A DNA stretch of 64,000 nt, taken from contig NZ_JAFJYB010000006.1 of assembly GCF_018777385.1 (NCBI RefSeq), positions 115,875 through 179,874 on the forward strand. Direction: 5' to 3'. This document shows positions 10,769 through 20,812 of this stretch, one piece after another (positions within the stretch are counted from its first letter, which is position 1; every line of letters begins with the position of its first letter). The notes below the pieces were generated by a model. It had not been told where the DNA came from. It did not search any database and saw only the letters and a list, made by a program, of their open reading frames with translations. Made by a program: the position numbers and the translations under genes. This DNA comes from Candidatus Symbiopectobacterium endolongispinus. GTDB taxonomy: Bacteria; Pseudomonadota; Gammaproteobacteria; Enterobacterales; Enterobacteriaceae.

Positions 10769-12199
10769 TTAGTAGAGGTAACCGACGGAGCCGAAGCTCG
10801 GTGTGACGGCATCCAACGTTCTTACCACTTGCCCTGGCGTTCGCAGTTCTCCTGCATTGACCGGCTCAACGACATAGGCAGTGGCGATGATCACCAGTTC
10901 GGTTTCTTCATGGCTGGTGGATTAGTTTTCAAAGGCGCGTCCCAACAGGGGGATGCTGCTTAACCCCGGTACGCCGGTCACGGTTTGGCCGTTGGCACTG
11001 CGCAGCATGCCTGCCAGTGCGAAGCTTTGCCCACTGGTCAACTCTACCGTGGTATCGGTGCGGCGCACTTTGAGTGCCGGTACGCGTGAGCCGCCGGGGA
11101 TGTTTACTGCGCCGACGTCCGTCAGTTCGCTCACTTCCGGCGCAATGTGCAGGCTGATGCGGTTGGCAGACAGTAGCGTTGGTGTCATGCGTAGGATTAC
11201 GCCGTAGGATTTGTAATCGATGCTGACGCTGTTGTTAGTAATAAGTACGATAGGCACTTCGCCACCGGCGGCAAAGGCGGCCGTCTCGCCGGACATCGCG
11301 GTCAGGTTCGGTTCTGCCAACACAGTCGCCATACCCTGCTGGTTTAATGCAGTTAACAAGCCGCTGAGGCGTGAGCGACCAAAGCTTAAGAAACCGGCAT
11401 CGGTGGGGTTGCTAAAGCGCCCGGTGGCGGAGTCAAACAGCCCCAGTCGCGTTCCGCTACCTGCGTTGATGTTGCCGCTGCCCGTGCTCGGTGATGCTGC
11501 CCAGTTAAAGCCCAGTTCGCTGGTCAATTTGCGCGAGACTTCCACCACACGCATCTGAATGTTGATTTGTGACGGGGTTTTGATCTTGGGCTGGTTAATC
11601 ACTTTGGCGTAGGATTCGCTGCTGCCCGGCAGTTTTTCACCGCCGCCACCACCACCGCCACCTTGTGCACCGGCAGATGCGCTGATGTATGCCTGCACGC
11701 TGTCGATGACGCGTTTTGCATCTTGCGGGGTGTCTACGCTGCCACGCACAATCACGCCGCTGGGGATGGACGCTTCCAACTGGATATCAGCACCGGGAAA
11801 CTCGCGTTTAATCCGCTCGCCCAGCGCTTTTAAATCGTGTTCGGACACCAGACGGATAGCATTGATCACCGTGCCGTTTTCATCCATGGCGTAGAGCGTG
11901 GTGGTGCCGACGCTTTTGGCATAGACAAACAGGTTGCCCGGAGAAGGCAACTCGAAGCTGGCGATATTGGGGTCTGCGACCAGCACGCTGTCTGGCAGGC
12001 CATCGAGTTGCAACAGGCGCCCTTGATGAACCGTCAGGTGTACCACATTGGTTTCCGCCACTTCTGATACCCATGCGGCCAGTGCGGCGGCGGGCATCAC
12101 TACGGCGATGGGCAACGCAGTACTGAGTAGACTTGCAGTGAGTAATCGTTTGCATGTTTCCCGAAGGTGCGATTTCAAATACAGCGAAAACATCGTCAT
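10769..12199 (-). pseudogene. rcpA: RcpA/CpaC secretin with late in-frame stop
   Basis: This is the outer-membrane secretin of the Tad machine. It has a signal peptide, an N-terminal domain (LLQLDGLPDSVLVADPNIAS), a BON domain, a glycine tract (eight Gly near residue 185), and the secretin core with ALNQQGMATVLAEPNLTAMSG, EVPIV and LHIAPEVSELTDVGAV, ending VPGLSSIPLLGRAFEN. TAA at 10922-10924 follows FEN. The same frame continues STSHEETELVIIATAYVVEP and 30 more residues to a proper TAA at 10769. Secretins normally have that final ETELVI segment, so the last 50 residues are cut off. A partly functional protein is possible. Confidence 0.9.
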
Positions 12200-12280
12200 T
12201 TACGTTAATTTCGTTATGGCTTTTATGGTTCCATCAACAGCCCGCGGTGCGGCATTGTCAGGCTGCCTGAATGCAGTTCG

Positions 12281-13195
12281 TCAGCGAGCGGGGAACACCA
12301 GAACGCCCTTCTGCTCGCCGTGATACACTTTCACCTGATGGCTGGATAGCCCGTTATAAATAGTGGTGCTTTGCGACAGCGTGGTAACGCGTGAGTGGCC
12401 CTGTTTCTCATCCTGGGTATCGGGCGTGGCACTGCGCAGCGCCAGGTGCAACATCCCCACCTCTTTCGCGACCGCCAGCACTTCTGCCTGTTCGGGGGTC
12501 ACTTCAACGGTGACGGTTTGGTAGCTTTGGGTTCGTGTGCTGCTCGCACTGGCAGGCGTGCGGCTGCGCACGTTGGCGTCCTGCTCACTGTCCTCTTCCA
12601 CATCGCGGCGCGGACGCACATCGGTATCGGTTTGGTTATTCAGCGCCAGAACGCGCAGATCGCGTGCGATGGTCTGGGAGGCCAGCATCGGTCGGACGAC
12701 AGGTTGTGTGCGGCTGGGCGGCAGTTCCGGCTGCTCATCGCGTCGCAGACTCAGAATGATGTCGACGCGATCGCCCGCGGCCACCAGACCTGAGTTGCTG
12801 GCTACCGCATTGGTTGGAATGGAGATGGCACGCATGCCTTTACGCAGTACGGCGGCGACAAAACCCGGTTCGCTGGGCTTGACCAATACGTTGCTGGTCA
12901 ACGGCGACCCTTGTGCAACGGGTTCACGCAACGTGGCACCCAGCAGCAGTGACTGGCTGTCTTTGCCACGGATAAAGTTGAAATTGCGAGAAACCGTTCC
13001 CTCCACGACCTGCCAACTCAGAGAGGCCGTGTCAATAAAATCACCTGGATGCAGATCCTTTGCCGCTACCAGAATAGCGGTTTGTTCCGGAGCTTTAATC
13101 ACCACCGGCGGCGGTGCGGGGGGCGTTGCGGCGAGATGGCTGCGAACCATTAGCGCAACGAGTCCTGCCAGTACATAGGTAGCGTTTACTTTCAT
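12281..13195 (-). CDS. rcpC: RcpC/CpaB Flp pilus assembly protein
   Basis: A 304-residue CpaB-family periplasmic protein with an N-terminal membrane anchor (TYVLAGLVALMV). A SAF domain follows (residues about 40-110: ILVAAKDLHPGDFIDTASLS, AVLRKGMRAISIPTNAVAS), then a variable acidic/Ser-rich region and the conserved C-terminal VTVEVTPEQAEVLAVAKEVG. CpaB/RcpC proteins associate with the secretin and are thought to stabilise or gate it. The frame is complete. It lies between tadV and rcpA as in the Aggregatibacter-type operon. Confidence 0.9.
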   Translation of the reverse strand: MKVNATYVLAGLVALMVRSHLAATPPAPPPVVIKAPEQTAILVAAKDLHPGDFIDTASLSWQVVEGTVSRNFNFIRGKDSQSLLLGATLREPVAQGSPLTSNVLVKPSEPGFVAAVLRKGMRAISIPTNAVASNSGLVAAGDRVDIILSLRRDEQPELPPSRTQPVVRPMLASQTIARDLRVLALNNQTDTDVRPRRDVEEDSEQDANVRSRTPASASSTRTQSYQTVTVEVTPEQAEVLAVAKEVGMLHLALRSATPDTQDEKQGHSRVTTLSQSTTIYNGLSSHQVKVYHGEQKGVLVFPAR

Positions 13196-13269
13196 TCAGC
13201 TTGCCTGCTTTAGCGTGTGCGCCTTAATGTTGCGACGGATTAAAACGTTCAAATTTAAAACTATCGAAT

Positions 13270-13821
13270 TTAGAACAATGGAAAAATAAGGACATACATC
13301 GTACAAAAGGCAATGGCGACGCCATAGGGTATGCCCTGAGAAAGATCGGCGGGCAGTGCAGTAGGTAGCGGTAATCGGCTGTTAAACATCCGGTTGGTTG
13401 CTTGTATACCCAGAGCCACGGCGGTGGGAACGGTATTGAACAGCGGCAGTGTGAGCGCCAGAACGCCCCCTGCCAGCGCTGTCACCAGCACAAAAACGAT
13501 CTAATGGCCCGAGCCTACCCACAGGCACAGCACGCTCATCAGTTTGACGTCGCCAGCACCTAACCGTCCGATGAGAAACAGGATAAACCCGACCACCAGC
13601 ACCACTGCGGCACCCGGCAGCGCCCACAGCATTCCCTGTAACGCGGCGTTGTTTCCTCCGCCGAGTCTTACCACATCTGTGATGCCAAACAGCAACCAGC
13701 CCAACAGCAGAATCAATACCGCTCGATTGGCTATGCGCCGCACGAGCAGATCGGTACTGATACACCACGCCAGACACCCGAGCAGCAGTGCCGTTTGCAG
13801 CCACTGTGCGTTGACCGCCAT
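13270..13821 (-). pseudogene. tadV: TadV prepilin peptidase with in-frame TAG
   Basis: An A24-family aspartic prepilin peptidase that cleaves Flp, TadE and TadF leaders. The start ATG 13821 (MAVNAQWLQTALL) lies 8 bp past the flp stop. The protein shows the first catalytic region CISTDLLVRRIANRAV and the second, GRLGAGDVKLMSVLCLW (the GxGD motif). TAG at 13501-13503 then interrupts GSGH-stop-IVFVLVTALAGG. The same frame continues to a normal end at 13270. Both catalytic Asp lie before the stop, but the last two or three membrane helices are lost. Confidence 0.88.
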
Positions 13822-13828
13822 CTCGTGC

Positions 13829-14057
13829 TTATTTCGCGCCGGAGGCCGTACCGCCACCGGTGCTGGTGCCAGCGCTGGTGATCTGATCGGCGATAGCGCT
13901 GAATTTCTCATTCAGTGCTTTCACAAAGATGCCATCGCCACCAAAAATAGCGGCCAATGGCTGCTGCCATCGCAGCGGCCAGAATGCCGTATTCAATGGC
14001 AGTGACACCGCTCTCATCGCACAGGAAAGAACGACATTTTGCTTTTATGTTTCTCAT
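13829..14057 (-). pseudogene. flp: Flp pilin, frameshifted just after the processing site
   Basis: This is the major pilin of the Tad system. The leader MRNIKAKCRSFLCDE precedes SGVTAIEYGILAAAMAAAIG, the classic Flp motif with Glu and Tyr next to each other after the cleavage site. One extra base in the CGGCC stretch at 13951-13955 puts the rest (AIFGGDGIFVKALNEKF, ending GTASGAK) in another frame. The predicted translation derails to RYFWWRWHL. It is the first gene of the 12-kb locus. Loss of the pilin alone would abolish the pilus, whatever the state of the other genes. Confidence 0.9.
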
Positions 14058-14129
14058 GGGAAGGTTCTCTTTATTCGCAGCCAAAGATATCATGGCTAAT
14101 TCTTGAGCGGCCATGATGATAACGTAAGC

Positions 14130-14148
14130 AATAATGATACTTATTATC
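14130..14148. promoter_or_regulatory. Fur-box-like palindrome upstream of flp/tad
   Basis: The 19-bp sequence AATAATGATACTTATTATC (plus strand), read on the minus strand as GATAATAAGTATCATTATT, agrees with the classical Fur consensus at about 15 of 19 positions. It lies 73 bp upstream of the flp start codon in an A+T-rich promoter region. This suggests that iron status controlled the pilus locus. Binding is inferred from sequence only. Confidence 0.5.
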
Positions 14149-14252
14149 AAAAATCGCAAGTGACGTAACATTAATATTTTTCCATCTTTTATTACGTAAA
14201 ATTATCCTTATTAATCAGAAGGTAAAACAATCTTTGCGCGATGCTTAATGAA

Positions 14253-14280
14253 GGGGAATTCCCCCCTGTTTTAAGGGGGG
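14253..14280 (-). terminator. GC hairpins downstream of the 4Fe-4S membrane protein gene
   Basis: Two overlapping palindromes lie here: GGGGAATTCCCC (14253-14264), and a C6/G6 stem (14261-14266 with 14275-14280). They directly follow the minus-strand gene ending at 14296. There is no clear T run, so a role as terminator is only plausible. Confidence 0.35.
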
Positions 14281-14295
14281 ATTGGGATATTGAGG

Positions 14296-15348
14296 TTAGG
14301 GATGACCGATGGATTGTGAGCCAGGAATAAGCTTGAAGTACATCTGTTCGGGGATTGGACTGTCCCAGCCACCGATCAACATGGCGAAGCCAACGGTCGC
14401 GAAAAGGATGCCGAGAATTAGGAATGTCATCATCGCGCCGGAGAGCGTTGCCCGCTGCCACAGAGGGCGATGCGCATCCTCGCTTTTTGCCGCTGAGCGC
14501 GGTGCATTCAACAGCGATAAGCTTAACGTTGATGCTACCGGACAGGATTCGACGCAGGTCATGCAGGCATTACATTCGGCGGTTCTCACCTGGATGAGCT
14601 TATCGACGGGAATATGGGATGGGCACGCTTTGGCACACTTGCCGCAGTCGATACAGCGGTTGGCATCACGACGGATTTTTACCGGTGACAATAGTGAAAA
14701 CAGGCCCAGCAGTGCACCGCAGGGACAGAGATAACGGCACCAGAAATGCCGGACAAATAGGCTGATAACGGTGAAACCAATAATAACGCCCAGAGTGATG
14801 TTGCCAATATTACGGAAGAAACCGAGCATTTTGACATCGGCAATCAGACCATAGGGGGACATCAGGAACATATAAATGCTCTGTGCTGGCATGTATAACG
14901 CAATATAAAGAAAAAAACCTAATAGCAAATATTTCAGACCGCGTAGTGGAATATCCAGCCAGGTAGGCAGCGTGAAATGCCGTTTGAATATTTTCTTGCC
15001 GACAGCAGCAATCAATTCTGAAAATGTCCCAATAGGGCACAGCCAGGAACAGAATGATTTTTTCACTAGCAGGCTAGTGATAATAAAGGCAACAAGCAGC
15101 AGCATCGAGGCAACATGGATCGGTGGCAAACGTCCCATTTCCAACAGATATTTGATATTAATTAGTCCGGCAATCGGTAACCATCCTTCGATACCACCAG
15201 GTCTGGGCAGATAAACACTGGTACCGGCGGTTTCAAAGTAACGCACCCAAAAGTAGAAGGTCACGCCGATATAGATATTGATGGTCAATAACAGTATTTG
15301 CGTCGCTCTGCGCCAGGTTAATGCGTTGCGCCAGTCATTCCATGGCAA
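14296..15348 (-). CDS. NapH/YccM-type 4Fe-4S polytopic membrane protein
   Basis: A 350-residue protein with about five to six membrane helices and four cysteine clusters. The first two are CSWLCP (residues about 96-101) and CRYLCPCGALL (about 207), in loops next to membrane helices. The other two form a ferredoxin-type pair: CIDCGKCAKACPS and CNACMTCVESCP (about 235-275). This layout is that of NapH/NosR-C/YccM proteins, which pass electrons between the quinone pool and periplasmic partners. No partner enzyme gene is adjacent, so the electron acceptor is unknown. The frame is intact. The region upstream is a 390-bp gap shared with a divergent gene. Confidence 0.8.
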   Translation of the reverse strand: MPWNDWRNALTWRRATQILLLTINIYIGVTFYFWVRYFETAGTSVYLPRPGGIEGWLPIAGLINIKYLLEMGRLPPIHVASMLLLVAFIITSLLVKKSFCSWLCPIGTFSELIAAVGKKIFKRHFTLPTWLDIPLRGLKYLLLGFFLYIALYMPAQSIYMFLMSPYGLIADVKMLGFFRNIGNITLGVIIGFTVISLFVRHFWCRYLCPCGALLGLFSLLSPVKIRRDANRCIDCGKCAKACPSHIPVDKLIQVRTAECNACMTCVESCPVASTLSLSLLNAPRSAAKSEDAHRPLWQRATLSGAMMTFLILGILFATVGFAMLIGGWDSPIPEQMYFKLIPGSQSIGHP

Positions 15349-15739
15349 TTTCCCCCCGTGGTGCCGGGGCGGCGCTGCCAGCGTTTTCTTGTTTTTTCGC
15401 TCATTGCGCTTTTCTTTATTATTGGGTCTGTGAATACACCGTGGAAAGGTAAGGTTAAATTATCATGTCACTGTCAGCGAATAATTGATGTGTGTGCGCA
15501 TTCAGCGTGAATCAAATTATTAATCTCGATCCTGTTTTTAATTAAAATTGGCGTTCAGGCATAAAAATACACCTTTATAGGGATTGAAAAAATGACGCCG
15601 TCGCGCTGCGTCAATCGGATTGTCCCAATTCCATCGATCAATGACCTGCGGGCAACTTACGCGTTTTCTTTGTGCGCTTTACACTGCAAACCATTGAAGC
15701 CCACACGGTCTTGCTGGATGTTATCCACGGGAGTTTTCT
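15349..15739. other. Divergent intergenic region, no gene seen
   Basis: This A+T-rich stretch lies between the divergent 4Fe-4S protein gene and the metallo-hydrolase-like gene. It must hold both promoters. No gene, RNA or clear operator was recognised. Confidence 0.5.
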
Positions 15740-16516
15740 ATGAAATTGACGCAAATTCGTAATGCCACGCTGAAGTTGGACTACGCTGGAACCACTTTCC
15801 TGATCGACCCTATGCTGGCGGAGAAAGAAGCCTGGGAGGGGTTTGCCGGAACGGCTCGTTCCTGGCTGCGCAATCCAATGGTGTCGCTGCCCTTGTCGTT
15901 AGAAGCACTGCTGGATGTGGATGCGGTGATTGTGACGCACACCCATTCCGACCATTGGGATTATGCCGCACAACGTCATATCCCCAAGGACATGCCGATT
16001 TATACCCAGAATCTACAAGATGCCGCATTGATTCGCTCGCAGGGGTTATCACAGGTGCAGGTATTGGCACAGGAGAATACTTTGGCGGGTATCACGCTCT
16101 GGAAAACCGGCGGGCAGCATGGGCAGCGATGCCCTCTATGCTAACCCAGGTCTGGCTGCGCGTATGGGAGAAACCAGCGGACTGGTGTTTGACAGTGCGG
16201 GAGAAAAGCGCCTTTATATTGCTGGTGACGCCGTATGGGCTCCCCTTATGTCGACAGTCTGGAGCGTTACCAACCCGAGGTGATAGTGCTGAATATCTGG
16301 TGCGCCACCGTAGAGGGTTTTGGCCCGATTATTATGGGAAAAGAGGATGCCAGTCGAACGCTCGATCTGCTGCCGCAGAGTATTGTCGTGGCCTCACACA
16401 TGGAGGCGGTGAACCATTGTCTGCTTAGCCGCGCCGAACTGCGAGAATACTGTCATAAAAACAGCATCGAACAACGCGTGTTGATTCCCGACGATGGGGA
16501 AATGCTCGCGCTTTGA
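15740..16516 (+). pseudogene. Metallo-beta-lactamase-fold hydrolase (UlaG-like), two frameshifts
   Basis: The protein begins MKLTQIRNATLKLDYAGTTF and carries the metal motif THTHSDHWD (HxHxDH) at about residue 60, typical of UlaG/YtnP-like MBL-fold hydrolases. An extra G in 16121-16123 breaks the frame after TGGQHG. The middle frame gives ARMGETSGLVFDSAGEKRLYIAGDAVW, containing the GDAVW metal ligand region. A second shift near 16240 restores the first frame for the C-terminus (YQPEVIVLN, SHMEAVNHCL). The substrate cannot be told. A GlxA-type regulator follows 60 bp downstream in the same direction and may have controlled it. Confidence 0.8.
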
Positions 16517-16576
16517 AGGCGTTGGTGACGACAATGGCCCGTAACCCGCAAACCGATATGCCACAGGAAATAGCCT

Positions 16577-17533
16577 ATGCCCGCGTTACGCGTTGTCATT
16601 GTTGCCACTGAAGGATTCAGCCCGTTTCATTTTTCTGTACCCAGTATGGTCTTCGGCAAGGCATTGCCGGAGCCGGGTCGGTTTGAGATGCAGATTTGTG
16701 TACTAACGCCGGGAAAGGTGCGCTCCGATAGCGGGATTTCCATTGATGTGGAGCACGGTCTGGTGCTGTTGGAAACCGCCGATATCATTATTATTCCGTT
16801 TTGGCATCACCCGGATGAGAAACCCGCGTCTGAACTGCTGGCGGCGCTGGTTCGAGCCTGGCAGCGCGGTGCGGAAGTGGTGGGGCTATGCCTCGGCACT
16901 TACGTGCTGGCCTATGCTGGATTATTAGCAGGACGACGCGCGGCTACCCATTGGGAGTTTGAGCGCGATTTCAGCCGTCGTTTTCCTGATGTACAGTTGG
17001 ACAGCAATGCGCTGTATACCCGTGACGATCGCCTGATCACCTCTGCCGGAACGGCGGCAGGGATTGATTGCTGTCTGGATATCATCCGTTGTCACTGTGG
17101 CAGTGCATTGGCCAATCGCGTGGCGCGTCGCATGGTGGTGCCCCCTTATCGGGATGGTGGCCAGGCGCAGTTTATTGAACGTCCTGTGCCGGAAATCACG
17201 CGAGACACGCATATTAATGCGCTGTTGGATTATCTGCGCAGCCATCTCGAGCAGCCGCACTCTCTAGACGCGCTGGCGGCTTTTGTCAGCATGAGTCGCC
17301 GCACCTTTACCCGCCACTTTATCAAGGCAATCGGCATGACGGTGGGCGACTGGCTTACCGCAGAGCGATTGCAGCGCAGCCAGATGCTGTTGGAAAGCAG
17401 CGATCATAGCGTCGAGGCGGTGGCTCACATGGCGGGATTTGCCTCGCCGATTTCATTCCGACAACGTTTCAAGGCACGTTTTAACCTGAGCCTGAGCGAA
17501 TGGCGTCGGGCGTTTCGTGGGCCTACGCGCTGA
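16577..17533 (+). CDS. GlxA-family transcriptional regulator (DJ-1/PfpI + AraC HTH)
   Basis: A 318-residue protein in two parts. Residues 5-180 form a class I glutamine amidotransferase-like (DJ-1/PfpI) domain with the nucleophile-elbow region VVGLCLGTYVLAYAGLL and the typical LITSAGTAAGIDCCLDIIR and GGQAQFIERPVP. Residues about 215-318 hold two AraC-type helix-turn-helix units (LDALAAFVSMSRRTFTRHF and SVEAVAHMAGFASPISFRQRF). Family members activate catabolic operons. No ligand can be read from the sequence. The gene is intact in a stretch of broken ones. Confidence 0.9.
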   Translation: MPALRVVIVATEGFSPFHFSVPSMVFGKALPEPGRFEMQICVLTPGKVRSDSGISIDVEHGLVLLETADIIIIPFWHHPDEKPASELLAALVRAWQRGAEVVGLCLGTYVLAYAGLLAGRRAATHWEFERDFSRRFPDVQLDSNALYTRDDRLITSAGTAAGIDCCLDIIRCHCGSALANRVARRMVVPPYRDGGQAQFIERPVPEITRDTHINALLDYLRSHLEQPHSLDALAAFVSMSRRTFTRHFIKAIGMTVGDWLTAERLQRSQMLLESSDHSVEAVAHMAGFASPISFRQRFKARFNLSLSEWRRAFRGPTR

Positions 17534-17537
17534 GAGA

Positions 17538-18070
17538 TTATTGATTCTTTTCTCTGAACGCTTTTGCCGCGCTGTTGTATGTCGAGATAAATTCTTTCAG
17601 CAAGCTTTCCGTGTCGATGTGCTCTCCTGTATCCTCAAGAAAGCGGTCGAAAAACTCGATTACCGAAGGTTCCAGCCGATCACCAAACGTTTCCACCACA
17701 TCTTCCAGTGTATCGCGTGGGAACGTGATGAGCTGCTTTTTCACCTCAGTCACTTCTTTCTCGACTTTATCAAGCGTCTTCTTTTCTGCTCTCTCATCTT
17801 TCGCCTTCGCTAACGATTTGAACATTCGTTCAACGTGGTCTGCACTGGCGCGCTGTTGCAATGTGGATATGCGAGATTGGGTGCTGACTGGGTGGGTTGG
17901 TAGAAAACAACGTTTGTGGCGTCCGGACCCAGCACCCGTGAGCGCCATTGTGCTAGAGTCTCATCAGCGTCGATAGGGCTGGGAACATTGATGCGGTGTG
18001 GTTCACCGTCAAAATCGACAATCAGCGAATACGCTTTCAGTATGCGATAACAATACTCTTCTTTTTTCAT
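17538..18070 (-). pseudogene. Unrecognised ~177-residue protein, one frameshift
   Basis: No family recognised. The N-terminal frame (MKKEEYCYRILKAYSLIVDF, to VVFYQPTQ) and the C-terminal frame (from HPVSTQSRISTLQQRASADH) join at about 17893, at a GGGTTGG stretch, by a one-base shift. The C-terminal two thirds is strongly charged and helical (SLAKAKDERAEKKTLDKVEK), likely coiled coil, with no signal peptide or membrane segment. It is followed tail-to-tail by the GlxA-type gene. Confidence 0.6.
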
Positions 18071-18176
18071 GATCCGGCCTACGGTGTTTGCAGTAACTTA
18101 TTGTATATAATATTTATTCTTGTTCTGTTCAAGCGGATTCTCCACGTGCATGGTATTCACTCGTTTCGCCTGAAGT

Positions 18177-18897
18177 CTACGGACGCATCAGCGGCTCAAT
18201 ACCGATCCACTCTTTCTTAGGGTGATAACACAGTGGCATCGGTGGAATTGCCACCTTTTGGCCCGCCACCGTCATTTCACCTAAATGGATGGTCCACTTG
18301 GCGTTTGCCGTAAAGCGTGGCGTTTTGAATACCACGTAGACCGAACCGTAATCGTCGTTGTTAGTGAGTTTCGGGATGCGGCGATGCGCTTCATCACTGT
18401 TGATGTCGTAAGGGGACATGCGCGCGTATTTCATATCAGAAATCGGAAAATCATAGGTGAGCGTGCCGAGAAACAGCTCAGGCCGCGCATTCACTCGTGT
18501 ACCATAGTCCAGCGTGACATAAGCCTGCCGGCTGTCGTAGAGCACTGGAATGGCGGGCTCGCCTTTTTTTACCGGGGTGAGAAGGGCGCAGGCGGTTTTT
18601 GTTATAGGCGATCAGTTGGACATAAAACTCCGGTTTGGCTTCCGGCCCCTTCACGTAAGGAATAGAGAACAGCGTTTGCTTATAGCGGGAAGTGGCATAG
18701 GAGATCGCGTGATCGTAGAGGTAGGTTTCGAGCGTCAGGGTGGTTTCCCCCTGAGGGCCCGGCACCTTGAAAGTGTACTCACTTTGGCAAAGATCTGTGT
18801 AGGCGGCGCGTTGACGCTGCATTGGCACACAGGCACTGACGGATACTGCAATCAGTGTCGCCATTAGGGCGCGTGAACGCCATTGATAACATGCCAT
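18177..18897 (-). pseudogene. Putative lipoprotein of unknown function, one frameshift
   Basis: The N-terminus has a signal sequence ending VSVSAC, a plausible lipobox with Cys at about residue 23. The protein continues to LIAYNKNRL, then loses frame at about 18580-18600 in a C/G-rich stretch. A second frame takes over (LYDSRQAYVTLDYGTRVNAR) and ends WIGIEPLMRP at 18177. The whole would be about 240 residues, probably periplasmic-facing and beta-rich. No family is recognised with confidence. Confidence 0.6.
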
Positions 18898-19106
18898 AAC
18901 GACCCTCTTTTATATTTATTTTCCAAGATATTAGCTCAAGCATGGCCACTTTAGTGTATTGGCTTTACTTGTATTTTAGCGTCGGTGGAATCTGAAAAGT
19001 TACGAAGTGAATGATTACCTGAGTTATCAAATGTTGACATTGAGCAACGTTCCTTTCGTTGTGTGTTTAAATATATAACGAAATATTGCGTATTCAGGAT
19101 GATGTT

Positions 19107-20010
19107 ATGCCAGTGACACGACGACGCTTACTTCAGGCAATGGCTGCCGCAGGGTTATTGCGGGGATGGCCCGCTTTTTCCGCCGAGGCGCTGACATTCA
19201 CGGTGGGAAGCTTACCGGCACCGCAACATATTCATCGCGTGATCAGCGTGGGCGCGCCTGCCGATTTGTTGCTGATGGCGGCGGCACCGGAGAAATTACT
19301 GGGTTTCTCGTCCTTCGACTTCTCTCAAACGGGCAAGGATCTGCTGCCGGAAGTGATTACCCGCTTATCCAGGTTGGGCCGTCTGGCGGGGCGTGCGACC
19401 ATGCTGTCACTGGAAAAACTGCTCGCATTGAAGCCCGATCTGATTGTTGACTGTGGCAATGCGGATGACACCTGGACTTCACAAGCGCAACGTATCAGCA
19501 GCCAAACGCAAACCCCGTGGCTACTGATCAACGGCACGCTGGCGCGCACGCCGCAGCAGTTACAGGAGATCGGGAACGCGCTCGGCGTAGCGTTTCGCAC
19601 CGAGCCGCAGTCGGAATTGGCGCGTCAGTTTATTGAAGAGGCGCAGTCATTCGCCCATTCGGATGCCGCCAACGTTCACTTTTATGCGGCGCGCGGGGCC
19701 AGTGGCCTGGCAACCGGACATCATTTTGGTGCAGGAGGCGGCGACTCTGCATACATTGACTCACGATCCGGTATGGTAGGGCGTGAAGGCCGTTGCGCAA
19801 AAACGCATCCTGTTTCTTAGCGGCTTGCCGTTTGGCTGGTTGGATGCGCCGCCGGGTATCAATCGACTGCTCGGCTTGCGACGTTTACACGCCTGGTTGG
19901 ACAAGGATGTGGCCCATTCATTTGAAGCCGACATGATGCGCTTTGCCACGTTGTTCTGGCATGCACCGCTGAGCGAGGCGCAGTTTAACCGTATCGTAAA
20001 CGCGCAATGA
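19107..20010 (+). pseudogene. Periplasmic siderophore/cobalamin-type binding protein, deletion plus in-frame TAG
   Basis: A FepB/BtuF-type substrate-binding protein. It starts at ATG 19107 with a twin-arginine-like signal (TRRRLLQAMAAAGLL). It shows HRVISVGAPADLLLMA, SLEKLLALKPDLIVDCG and LARTPQQLQEIGNALG in the first lobe. After residue about 210 the sequence jumps from YAARGASGL to QPDIILVQEAATLHTLTHDP with a frame change. Family members normally have some 40-50 more residues there, so an internal deletion is inferred. A TAG at 19777-19779 then interrupts DPVW-stop-GVKAVAQKRIL in the second lobe. The stop at 20010 overlaps the permease start. Confidence 0.8.
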
Positions 20011-20812
20011 GAACGGCAACCCTGTTTACGCTGTTAAGCACTCTGGCGCTGTTGTGTATCGCGCTGGCTATTTTTTCCGGCGCGTATCCGTTGAGTCTTC
20101 ATCAGGTGATCGGGCTGCTTTTCAGTCCTGACAGCCTTTTGCCGCAAGATCAGATCGTATTCTGGCAGATCCGCCTGCCGCGCATTGTGGCGGCGTTTAC
20201 CGCTGTTGTTGATCCAGTTACTGGCATTTGCTGGTGGTGGCTGGGGTTTGGCTGATCACCCGACAGGTGACGCGGCACGATCCGGTGTTGACGTTAGTGC
20301 TGGTCGGCATTGCGCTGGGAACGGTGTGCGGCGCGGGGGTCTCGCTGATCAAAACCCTCGCCGATCCTTATGCTCAGTTGCCCTCCATTACCTTCTGGCT
20401 GCTCGGTGGGCTCTCCACGGTGACGCGCGCCGATCTTTATCTGTGTGCACCGATCATCCTGTTGGGCATGCTGCCGTTGTTGCTGCGTTGGCGTATGAAC
20501 CTGCTGACGCTGGCAGACGATGAAGCTCGCGCGCTGGGGATTAATGTCACCCGCTTGCGCATGGGGCTGATTGTCTGTGCCACGCTGATGACGGCCAGCG
20601 CGCTGGCCGTGGCGGGTGTTATCGGCTGGGTCGGGCTGGTGGTGCCGCATATTGGCCGTTTGCTGACGGGCAACAATCACCAGCGTTTGTTGCCGGTTGC
20701 CATGAGCATTGGCGCCGTATTGTTGCTGCTGACCGATACGCTGGCGCGTGCGCTGAGCGCCTTTATCGGTGCGCCGTTCTTCCTGCTGCTGTTGTTACGA
20801 GGGGGCAGATGA
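20007..20812 (+). pseudogene. FecCD-family permease with internal deletion and frameshift
   Basis: An inner-membrane permease for an iron-chelate or cobalamin ABC importer. The N-terminus (TLFTLLSTLALLCIALAIFSG) and the first conserved block IRLPRIVAAFTA are followed at about 20205-20240 by a scramble of frames. The normal C-terminal half then resumes (VVAGVWLITRQVTRHDPVLT, AGVIGWVGLVVPHIGRLLTG, ALSAFIGAPFFLLLL). The family has about 330 residues; here about 60 are missing from between these parts, including the usual AAYQ...NPLAxP region. It overlaps the binding-protein gene by 4 bp and the ATPase gene by 4 bp. Confidence 0.8.

Noticed and set aside
5213..14057. Programmed ribosomal frameshifting in the tad genes
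   Set aside because: Shifts occur in many genes, in different directions and without a shared slippery sequence or downstream structure. No tad system is known to need it.
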